This document shows, one piece after another, positions 58,502-64,000 of a DNA stretch of 64,000 bases. Location: contig NZ_FPAB01000004.1 in NCBI RefSeq assembly GCF_900116145.1, positions 687,958 to 751,957 of the forward strand. The letters run 5' to 3'. Below the pieces are notes generated by a model. The model ran no database searches and was not told where the DNA came from. It was given only the letters and a program-made list of their open reading frames with translations. Source of the stretch: Streptomyces harbinensis. GTDB taxonomy: Bacteria; Actinomycetota; Actinomycetes; Streptomycetales; Streptomycetaceae. How positions within the stretch are numbered: position 1 is the stretch's first letter; each line of letters opens with the position of its first letter. The translations under genes and the position numbers were made by a program.

Positions 58502-59308
58502 ATGACTCAGAAGATCGCTGTCCTCGGCACCGGCAAGATCGGCGAGGCGCTGCTCGGCGGCATGCTGCGCGGCGGCTGGGCCCCCGGCGACGTGCTGGTG
58601 TCCACGCGGCGCGCCGAGCGGGCCGAGGCACTGCGCGCCCGGTACGGGGTCACCGCCGTCGGCAACGCCGAGGCCGCCAAGACCGCCGACATCCTCATCC
58701 TGTCCGTCAAGCCGCAGGACATGGGCGCCCTCCTCGGTGAACTCGCCCCGCACACCCCCGCCGACCGCCTCGTCATCTCGGTCGCCGCCGGTATTCCCAC
58801 CGCGTTCGTCGAGGACCGGCTCACCGCCGGTACCCCCGTGGTGCGCGCCATGCCCAACACCGCCGCGCTCGTCGACGAGGGCATGACCGTCATCTCCGGC
58901 GGCGCGCACGCCACCGAGGACCACCTGGCCCACGCCGAACGCATCCTCGGCGGCGTCGGCGCCACCCTGCGGCTGCCCGAGTCCCAGCAGGACGCCGCCA
59001 CCGCGCTCTCCGGTTCCGGGCCCGCGTACTTCTACTACCTGGTCGAGGCGATGACCGACGCCGGCATCCTGCTCGGTCTGCCCCGTGACAAGGCGCACGA
59101 GCTGATCGTGCAGGCCGCCGTCGGCGCCTCGGTGATGCTGCGCGACAGCGGCGAGCACCCCGTGGTGCTGCGCGAGGCCGTGACCTCCCCGGGCGGCACC
59201 ACCATCTCCGCGATCCGCGAACTGGAGAAGCACGGGGTACGCGCCGCCCTCATCGCCGCGCTGGAGGCGGCCCGCGACCGCAGCCGCGAACTGGCCTCCG
59301 GCCGCTGA
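58502..59308 (+). CDS. proC: Pyrroline-5-carboxylate reductase
   Basis: This 268-aa enzyme catalyses the last step of proline synthesis, reducing P5C with NAD(P)H. The Rossmann loop GTGKIGEALLGGML is at the N-terminus; MPNTAALVDEGMTVISGG and the signature GSGPAYFYYLVEAMTDAGILLGLPRDKA are complete, as is the C-terminal SPGGTTISAIRELEKHGVRAAL. ATG at 58502 is used; no clear ribosome-binding site lies upstream, so the transcript may be leaderless or read through from the methyltransferase gene. A hairpin follows. Confidence 0.96.
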   Translation: MTQKIAVLGTGKIGEALLGGMLRGGWAPGDVLVSTRRAERAEALRARYGVTAVGNAEAAKTADILILSVKPQDMGALLGELAPHTPADRLVISVAAGIPTAFVEDRLTAGTPVVRAMPNTAALVDEGMTVISGGAHATEDHLAHAERILGGVGATLRLPESQQDAATALSGSGPAYFYYLVEAMTDAGILLGLPRDKAHELIVQAAVGASVMLRDSGEHPVVLREAVTSPGGTTISAIRELEKHGVRAALIAALEAARDRSRELASGR

Positions 59309-59331
59309 GCCGCCGGGCCGCCCGGCCGCGC

Positions 59332-59362
59332 ACCCCGCCCGCCCCGCACGGACGGGCGGGGT
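59332..59362. terminator. Bidirectional terminator after proC
   Basis: ACCCCGCCCG (59332-59341) pairs perfectly with CGGGCGGGGT (59353-59362), a 10-bp stem with an 11-nt loop. It sits between two convergent genes. Confidence 0.65.
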
Positions 59363-59375
59363 ACGCACACCCCGC

Positions 59376-60452
59376 TCAGCCGGCCACCGGCACCTCCGCC
59401 GCCCGGGGCCCGTCCCCGCCCCCGTCACCCGAGGCGTACATCCGGGCGATGACATCCTCGATGTCCGGCTCCCGCAGCGACAGATCCAGCAGCGGATAGT
59501 CCGCCGCCACCCGCGCCACCAGCGGCGCCGCGCTCGCCTTGGCCGGGAACGCCAGCCACTGCCGCGGCCCCTCCACCCGCACCGTGCGCGCGCCCTCGAC
59601 GCTGATCGGCGGCTGCTCCCGCTCCAGATCCACCACCAGCTGCCGCTCGCCCGCGCCCGCCTCGTACAGACCGGGCAGCCCGCCGTCGTACATCAGCCGG
59701 CCGTGGTCGATCACCATCACCCGCCGGCACAACTGCTCGATGTCGGTCAGATCGTGCGTGGTCAGCAGCACCGTCGTGCCCCGCTCGGCGTTCAGCTCAC
59801 GCAGGAAGGAACGCACCTTCGCCTTGCTGATCACATCGAGCCCGATCGTCGGCTCGTCCAGATACAGCACCTCCGGATCGTGCAGCAGCGCCGCCGCGAT
59901 GTCCCCGCGCATCCGCTGCCCCAGCGACAGCTGCCGCACCGGAACCTCCAGCAGCTCCGCCAGATCCAGCAGTTCGACGCAGCGCTCCAGGTTCTCCCGG
60001 AACCGCGCCTGCGGCACCCGGTACATCCGGCGCACCAGCGCGTACGAGTCGCGCAGCGGCAGATCCCACCACAGCGTGGTGCGCTGCCCGAACACCACCC
60101 CGATCCGGCGGGCGAGCCGGGTCCGCTCGTGCTGCGGGTCGATACCCGCCACCCGCAGCCGGCCGCCGCTCGGGGTCAGAATCCCGGTCAGCATCTTGAT
60201 CGTGGTCGACTTCCCGGCCCCGTTCGGGCCGATGTAGCCGACCATCTCGCCGCGCCGCACGGTGAACGAGATCCCGTTCACCGCCCGCACCTCGCTCCTG
60301 GTCCGCCGGAACCGGCCGGCCCGCCGCCGTACCCGGAACACCTTCTCCAGTTCCTCCAGCACGATCAGCTCATCGCCGCCCGCCACCGTCCCCCGCGTCC
60401 CGTCCATCCCGTCCGTCCCATCCATCCCGTCCGACGCAGCCATCCCGTCCAT
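59376..60452 (-). CDS. ABC-2 transporter ATP-binding protein with Met-Asp-Gly N-terminal repeats
   Basis: This 358-aa ATPase has Walker A GPNGAGKSTT near residue 80, the signature LSLGQRMRGDIAAALLHDP, Walker B VLYLDEPTIGLD and the H-loop TTHDLTDIEQLCRR, with the WWDLPLRDSYALVRRMYRVP stretch of the YnbB/DUF990-associated subgroup. The N-terminus has repeated MDG/TDG units (MDGMAASDGMDGTDGMDGTRGT), which arise from a CCATCCCGTC-like repeat in the DNA. ATG at 60452 or 60443 could be the start. It is the last of three exporter genes. Confidence 0.92.
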   Translation of the reverse strand: MDGMAASDGMDGTDGMDGTRGTVAGGDELIVLEELEKVFRVRRRAGRFRRTRSEVRAVNGISFTVRRGEMVGYIGPNGAGKSTTIKMLTGILTPSGGRLRVAGIDPQHERTRLARRIGVVFGQRTTLWWDLPLRDSYALVRRMYRVPQARFRENLERCVELLDLAELLEVPVRQLSLGQRMRGDIAAALLHDPEVLYLDEPTIGLDVISKAKVRSFLRELNAERGTTVLLTTHDLTDIEQLCRRVMVIDHGRLMYDGGLPGLYEAGAGERQLVVDLEREQPPISVEGARTVRVEGPRQWLAFPAKASAAPLVARVAADYPLLDLSLREPDIEDVIARMYASGDGGGDGPRAAEVPVAG

Positions 60453-60457
60453 GCCCC

Positions 60458-61270
60458 TCAACTCCCCGTGCTCCGATAGCTCCGCACCCCGACCCGCCAC
60501 AGCAGCGCCGTCAGCGCGCACATCACGACGGCGACCAGCGGCGAGAGGAAGTCCACCCAGCCGGGAAGACCCAGGGGGTCGTCCCGGTCCAGCAGCCGCA
60601 GCAGCGGAACCCAGTTCACGAACGCCAGCGGCACCACGTACGTAACCCCCCGCACCAGCTCGGTGCCGTAGATCGTCGGCGGATACTGGAGCAGCCGGTT
60701 GCCGCCGTACGTCACCGAGTTCTGCACCTGCGCCGCGTCCTGCGCCCAGAACTGGAACGCCCCGCCGAGCGCCCACAGCGCCCCGAAGATCGCCGCCCCG
60801 CAGACGATCACCCCGGCCAGCAGCGCGTACTCCAGCACCGACCAGCCCGGCCGCAGCTGGGCGAGGGCCCAGCCGAGGACCAGCAGCCCCTGCACGATCC
60901 GGCCCACCCGGCGCAGGACGAAACGGTCCGCAGCGACCTGCGCGAACAGCGGCACCGGGCGGATCAGCATGGTGTCCACGCTGCCGTCGCGCACCCGGGC
61001 GCCCAGCTGGTCCATGTTCCCGAGGAACAGATCGGCCAGGCCGAGGGAGCAACTGGCGGTGGCGTACATGAGCGCCACCTCGCCGACCGAGAAACCGCCC
61101 AGCTGATCGACGTGCGAGAAGATGATGAGAATGCCGGCGAACTCCAGCCAGCTGGTGATCGCGTTCCCGAGCGTGGTGAGCAGGAACGAGGCGCGGTAGG
61201 CGAGCGTCGAGCGGAACCACATCCCGACGATCAGCCCGTAGCCGCGCAGCCCGTCGAGAACCTTAACCAC
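60458..61270 (-). CDS. ABC-2 type transporter permease (second)
   Basis: This 270-aa permease has six TM helices and matches the DUF990/ABC-2 family. A conserved WFRSTLAYRASFLLTTLGNAITSWLEFAGILIIFSHVDQLGGFSVGEVALMYA stretch starts it, followed by LRPGWSVLEYALLAGVIVCGAAIFGALWALGGAFQFW. The GTG at 61270 overlaps the stop of the other permease by 8 bp. It forms an exporter with the first permease and the ATPase. The substrate is unknown. Confidence 0.9.
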   Translation of the reverse strand: MVKVLDGLRGYGLIVGMWFRSTLAYRASFLLTTLGNAITSWLEFAGILIIFSHVDQLGGFSVGEVALMYATASCSLGLADLFLGNMDQLGARVRDGSVDTMLIRPVPLFAQVAADRFVLRRVGRIVQGLLVLGWALAQLRPGWSVLEYALLAGVIVCGAAIFGALWALGGAFQFWAQDAAQVQNSVTYGGNRLLQYPPTIYGTELVRGVTYVVPLAFVNWVPLLRLLDRDDPLGLPGWVDFLSPLVAVVMCALTALLWRVGVRSYRSTGS

Positions 61271-62072
61271 CCTGCACCACCACACGCCGGGTCGCCGCCG
61301 CCTGCACCAGCCGGCCGAGCAGCAGCAGGGCCACCGCCCACAGCAGCGGGAACAGCAGCACGGCGAACGCCCCGCCACCCGCGTACCGGCCCAGGAGTAC
61401 GTCCGCCGGCACCTGGAGCAGTGCCGCCCAGGGCAGCCACTGGAGCACGGTGCCCAGCCCCTCGGGGAAGACGGTCAGCGGCATGACCATGCCGGAGCAG
61501 AACATCCCGAGCAGATTGCTCACCATGTTCAGCCCGTTGCCGTCCATCAGCCAGAAGGCCATCAGGGCGACCAGATAGTTGAGCGCGAACGCCACCAGCA
61601 GGCCGAGGGCGAGGGCGCAGCCGAAGAGCAGCCAGCGCAGCGGGTCGGTGGGCAGCGCCAGCTCGAAGATCAGCCCACCGACGACGACCGGGACGATGCC
61701 GCGCCCGAGCAATTGGAACGCGGAGCGGCCGAGATCCACCGCCAGCCACCACAGCTGGAGATCGACCGGCCGGTAGAGATCGATGGAGATCTCGCCGGTA
61801 CGGATCCGCTCCTGGAGTTCCTCGCGGAAACCGCCGCCCATGACGGCGGTCGCGGCGAGAAGTCCCTGGCCCACCCATACGAAGGTGAGCGCCTGCGCCT
61901 GGTCGTAACCCCCCAGACCGGGGCGCTGATCCCACAGCGCGATAAACGTATAGCTCATGAAGAAGCCGAACACCGTATTGGTGAACACTCCGGCCGCCGT
62001 GGCGACGCGATACGTCGCATAGCGCCGGAAACTGCTGCCCGCGACAGCGCGGTACAGCCCGGACATCCGCAT
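61263..62072 (-). CDS. ABC-2 type transporter permease (first)
   Basis: This 269-aa permease has six TM helices: the N-terminal FRRYATYRVATAAGVFTNTVFGFFMSYTFIALW segment, then GFREELQERIRTGEISIDLYRPVDLQLWWLAVDLGRSAF, and several later helices. It resembles the partner permease and the DUF990 pair in other actinomycetes. The ATG at 62072 has AAAGGGGG 8 nt upstream. It is the first of the three ABC genes, after the small ORF at 62137. Confidence 0.9.
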   Translation of the reverse strand: MRMSGLYRAVAGSSFRRYATYRVATAAGVFTNTVFGFFMSYTFIALWDQRPGLGGYDQAQALTFVWVGQGLLAATAVMGGGFREELQERIRTGEISIDLYRPVDLQLWWLAVDLGRSAFQLLGRGIVPVVVGGLIFELALPTDPLRWLLFGCALALGLLVAFALNYLVALMAFWLMDGNGLNMVSNLLGMFCSGMVMPLTVFPEGLGTVLQWLPWAALLQVPADVLLGRYAGGGAFAVLLFPLLWAVALLLLGRLVQAAATRRVVVQGG

Positions 62073-62136
62073 GTCATGAACCCCCTTTCTTCCGGAGCCA
62101 AAACGCCGGAGCCTAGGGGGCGGAAGGAAAGCGCCG

Positions 62137-62340
62137 CTACCGAATATCGGCGCTCCGCCGGAACCGGAACCAGCGGGTACGGCCGGCCCGGTGCAGCCGC
62201 ACCGCCTCCCAGTAGGCGGCGTCCAGATCGGCGCCGGCGGAACGCCAGGGGTGACGCAGATCGAAGCCCGAGCCGGAGGCGACGGCGGTGGTGGTGGAGC
62301 CGGGTACGGAAACCGCTGCGGAGTGAAGTGAGGAGTCCAT
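62137..62340 (-). CDS. Small hypothetical protein upstream of the exporter
   Basis: This 67-aa frame has a Ser/Thr-rich N-terminus and a basic C-terminus (AYWEAVRLHRAGRTRWFRFRRSADIR). Its third-position GC is high and it lies between the exporter genes and the operator, so it could be the first gene of that operon. There is no known domain and no strong ribosome-binding site. It is 64 bp before the first permease. Confidence 0.5.
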   Translation of the reverse strand: MDSSLHSAAVSVPGSTTTAVASGSGFDLRHPWRSAGADLDAAYWEAVRLHRAGRTRWFRFRRSADIR

Positions 62341-62376
62341 GACGCCAGAGTGCGACCGGGACGGGGCCGGGCGCGC

Positions 62377-62403
62377 GTCGATTGACGAGGACCGTCAAAC
62401 GAC
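62377..62403. promoter_or_regulatory. 27-bp operator-like palindrome between the exporter and its regulator gene
   Basis: GTCGATTGACG (62377-62387), AGGAC, CGTCAAACGAC (62393-62403): arms of 11 bp with one mismatch. It lies in the 90-bp gap between the 67-aa ORF (minus) and the ArsR-type gene (plus), 28 bp before the latter's ATG. The inner part TTGACG-AGGAC-CGTCAA is perfect. Confidence 0.75.
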
Positions 62404-62430
62404 TGCCGGACGGGGCGCCGCGCTCCCACA

Positions 62431-63549
62431 ATGGATGCCATGGCCGTAGTCATCGACATCGCCGGACTGCCGACCGACCACATCGTCTTCGGCCCCTCGC
62501 CGCTCGCCGAACTCGGCGCGGCCCTCCATGTGCTCTCCGAACCGGGCCACCACCCGGCCCGCGCCGAATGGGCGGCCTCGGTGCACTGCGCCCTGCCGGC
62601 GGATCTCGCGGACCGGCTGTGCGAGGCGGACTTCCTGTGGCGCTCCACCCGCTCCGACATCCTGCTGCCCGCCGTCCCGGGGCGCACCTTCGAGGAGGAC
62701 CTGGATGCGGTGGACGGCATGAGCCACGAGCGGTACGTGGACGCGGCGCTGGAGATCTCCTGTGCCGCACTGCGCTACGGGCCGGCGGGGGCCGGTTCGC
62801 CGCTGACCGATCCGGTGGACCGGGACAGGGCCCTGGACCGGGCGGCGGCCAGGGGTCCGCGCCAGCGGGCGTTCGTGGAACGGCTGCTGGCGGACCCGGT
62901 CCCGGTGCGCGCCTGGATCAGGCGGCTGCTGGAGGACTGCCACGAGGAGTTCTTCGCCCGGGCGTGGGAGGAAGTCAGGCCCCGGCTGGCGGCCGACGCC
63001 CGGCACAAGACGGAGCTGCTGAAGCGCAAGGGTTTGCCGGACGCGATGGCGGCGGTGTCGTCCGCCGTCTCCGTGGACGGCACCGCCGGCCGGCTGGTGA
63101 TCGACAAGATGTACGAGGGGCGGACGACGGCGCTGGACCGGGAGGCCGGCCTCGGTATCGCTTTCGTCCCGACGGCGTTCGCCTGGCCGCATCTGCTGGC
63201 GCTGCACGCCCGGGGCTGGCGGCCGGTGATCCAGTACCCGATGGCCGACCCGCAGCAGTCGCGGTACCCGGCTCCGGCGTCGGGGGAGTTGCTGGCCCGC
63301 CGGCTGTCGGCGCTGGCGCACCCGACGCGGCTGCGGATGTGCCGGACGCTGGCGTTCGCCCCGCACACGACGGGCGAGCTGGCGTCGTCCCTGTCGATGA
63401 CCGCGCCGGAGGTGTCGCGCCACCTGGCGGTGATGCGGAAGGCCGGTCTGCTCTCAACGCGGCGGCACGGACGGTACGTTCAGCACAGCCTGGACCTGTC
63501 GGTGGTGGCCCGGCTGGGCAGCGAGTTCCTGGAGACGGTGCTGCGGTGA
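62431..63549 (+). CDS. DUF5937/ArsR-family transcriptional regulator
   Basis: This 372-aa protein has an N-terminal DUF5937-type domain (about 1-280: DIAGLPTDHIVFGPSPLAELGAALHVLSEPGHHPARAEWAA) and a C-terminal ArsR winged helix (RRLSALAHPTRLRMCRTLAFAPHTTGELASSLSMTAPEVSRHLAVMRKAGLLSTRRHGRYVQHSLD). No metal-binding Cys box is in the helix-turn-helix. ATG at 62431 or 62440. It diverges from the ABC exporter, which it should repress through the palindrome at 62377-62403. The inducer is unknown. Confidence 0.92.
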   Translation: MDAMAVVIDIAGLPTDHIVFGPSPLAELGAALHVLSEPGHHPARAEWAASVHCALPADLADRLCEADFLWRSTRSDILLPAVPGRTFEEDLDAVDGMSHERYVDAALEISCAALRYGPAGAGSPLTDPVDRDRALDRAAARGPRQRAFVERLLADPVPVRAWIRRLLEDCHEEFFARAWEEVRPRLAADARHKTELLKRKGLPDAMAAVSSAVSVDGTAGRLVIDKMYEGRTTALDREAGLGIAFVPTAFAWPHLLALHARGWRPVIQYPMADPQQSRYPAPASGELLARRLSALAHPTRLRMCRTLAFAPHTTGELASSLSMTAPEVSRHLAVMRKAGLLSTRRHGRYVQHSLDLSVVARLGSEFLETVLR

Positions 63550-63569
63550 GCCGGCCGGGTGACCTCGAT

Positions 63570-63599
63570 TTGACACTCTCTCGGCCCGGTCCGTAAGGT
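63570..63599 (+). promoter_or_regulatory. rRNA promoter 1
   Basis: TTGACA (63570-63575), 18-bp spacer, TAAGGT (63594-63599). The -35 is a perfect consensus. It is the farthest upstream of three promoter-like units before the 16S gene. Confidence 0.7.
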
Positions 63600-63646
63600 C
63601 CTCCGAGTTGCCGCAGAGGGGCAAGTTCTCAGGCCAGGATCCGGAT

Positions 63647-63675
63647 TTGGATCGGGCGGGGGAATCCCCTAAAGT
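63647..63675 (+). promoter_or_regulatory. rRNA promoter 2
   Basis: TTGGAT (63647-63652), 17-bp spacer, TAAAGT (63670-63675). It is about 75 bp downstream of promoter 1. Confidence 0.65.
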
Positions 63676-63730
63676 GGTGGACACGCCGGAGGGCGCAAAA
63701 CTCAAAGGCTTAACTCCCCCCAGCGGGGGC

Positions 63731-63759
63731 CAAGTTCGAGAAATCGGATGTGGTAAGCT
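63731..63759 (+). promoter_or_regulatory. rRNA promoter 3 (weak -35)
   Basis: CAAGTT (63731-63736), 17-bp spacer, TAAGCT (63754-63759), with TGTGG before the -10. It follows a C/G hairpin (CCCCCCAGCGGGGG) near 63717. Confidence 0.5.
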
Positions 63760-63814
63760 GGGAAACACGAAGGGAAAGCCCGGAGGGGCCCGAGAGGGAA
63801 CCAAAGGAAGCATC

Positions 63815-63937
63815 CGTTCCTTGAGAACTCAACAGCGTGCCAAATAGTCAATGCCAGATTATTTACTGAGTCTGCATCTCGACCTCGTCTGAGGTGCAGC
63901 ATTTAAGCGAGGATTTTCCTTGCTCTTACATGAAGCA
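63815..63937 (+). other. rRNA leader with boxA-like antitermination site
   Basis: The leader contains CTTGAGAACTCAACAGCGTG (from 63820), a sequence typical of Streptomyces rRNA leaders, and TGCTCTTACA (63921-63930), close to the boxA antitermination element. No coding frame is supported in 63550-63937 apart from these signals and the three promoters. Confidence 0.6.
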
Positions 63938-64000
63938 TTCATGGAGAGTTTGATCCTGGCTCAGGACGAACGCTGGCGGCGTGCTTAACACATGCAAGTC
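63938..64000 (+). rRNA. rrs: 16S ribosomal RNA, 5' end only
   Basis: The sequence from about 63938 reads TTCATGGAGAGTTTGATCCT and continues with the universal 27F region and the ACGAACGCTGGCGGCGTGCT segment typical of actinobacterial 16S rRNA. Only the first about 63 bases are in the window. The exact 5' end is estimated from the usual Streptomyces start. Confidence 0.97.

Overview
The window is chromosomal DNA from a high-GC actinomycete, almost certainly Streptomyces or a very close relative. The evidence is about 70% or more G+C with strong third-position GC bias, frequent GTG starts, many apparently leaderless genes, an lsr2 gene, and the gene order tilS-hpt-ftsH-folE / folB-folK / folP, panC-nadB-nadC-coaX, lsr2-clpC, disA-radA, ilvD, proC. 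It ends in the first bases of a 16S rRNA gene. Most of it is conserved core-region DNA with a few accessory insertions. Layout: 1-5.4 kb carries the end of a DUF2342 metalloprotease-like gene, then tilS, hpt, ftsH and folE. 5.4-6.7 kb has an SRPBCC protein and a membrane/coiled-coil protein. 6.8-10.4 kb is an osmoprotectant-type ABC importer split into divergent arms. 10.4-13.6 kb is folate synthesis (folB-folK-DUF3180 diverging from folP) with an NTF2-like gene coupled to folP. 13.7-15.6 kb is a coupled pair of PH-domain membrane proteins. 15.6-16.9 kb is an IS200/IS605-type element with an orphan TnpB. 16.9-19.1 kb pairs a stand-alone nuoD with a convergent NDUFAF7/MidA-type methyltransferase. 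19.2-21.2 kb is a two-component system. 21.2-26.8 kb is a tightly coupled operon for pantothenate/CoA and NAD (DUF2520 protein, panC, nadB, nadC, coaX). 26.9-32.2 kb has small proteins, a BlaI-type regulator, an ArgA-like acetyltransferase, lsr2 and clpC, closed by a 20-bp-stem terminator. 32.2-36.6 kb is accessory: a bacterial NACHT-LRR protein (a possible antiphage NLR), a small Cys/His protein, tag and an orphan DUF397 gene. 36.7-42.4 kb has an amidase/TetR divergent pair with twin operators, an ECF41 sigma factor with its carboxymuconolactone-decarboxylase-type partner, an HxlR regulator with an F420-dependent-reductase-like gene, and mutY. 42.5-47.9 kb is a genome-integrity block (disA, radA) flanked by two membrane-anchored extracytoplasmic proteins, one a sigma-like/zinc-finger/TM/BACON fusion. 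47.9-52 kb has a TetR regulator, a sugar-phosphate isomerase-like gene, a two-gene ABC exporter under a leaderless promoter with an operator over its start codon, and a Ppx/GppA phosphatase. 52-59.3 kb has a Cys-rich protein, ilvD, a Ser/Thr kinase with a PQQ-type sensor, a membrane protein, a methyltransferase and proC. 59.4-63.5 kb is a three-gene ABC-2 exporter and a 67-aa ORF, diverging from a DUF5937/ArsR regulator around a 27-bp operator-like palindrome. 63.55-64 kb is an rRNA promoter/leader region. The most interesting leads are the NACHT-LRR locus, the NuoD/NDUFAF7-like pair, the DUF2520-panC coupling (candidate alternative ketopantoate reductase), the precise ECF41 promoter match, three operator/palindrome sites that predict specific repressor circuits, the TnpB element with a second degenerate right-end-like hairpin, and a ClgR-like box upstream of clpC. 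No completely new system could be proven from sequence alone.
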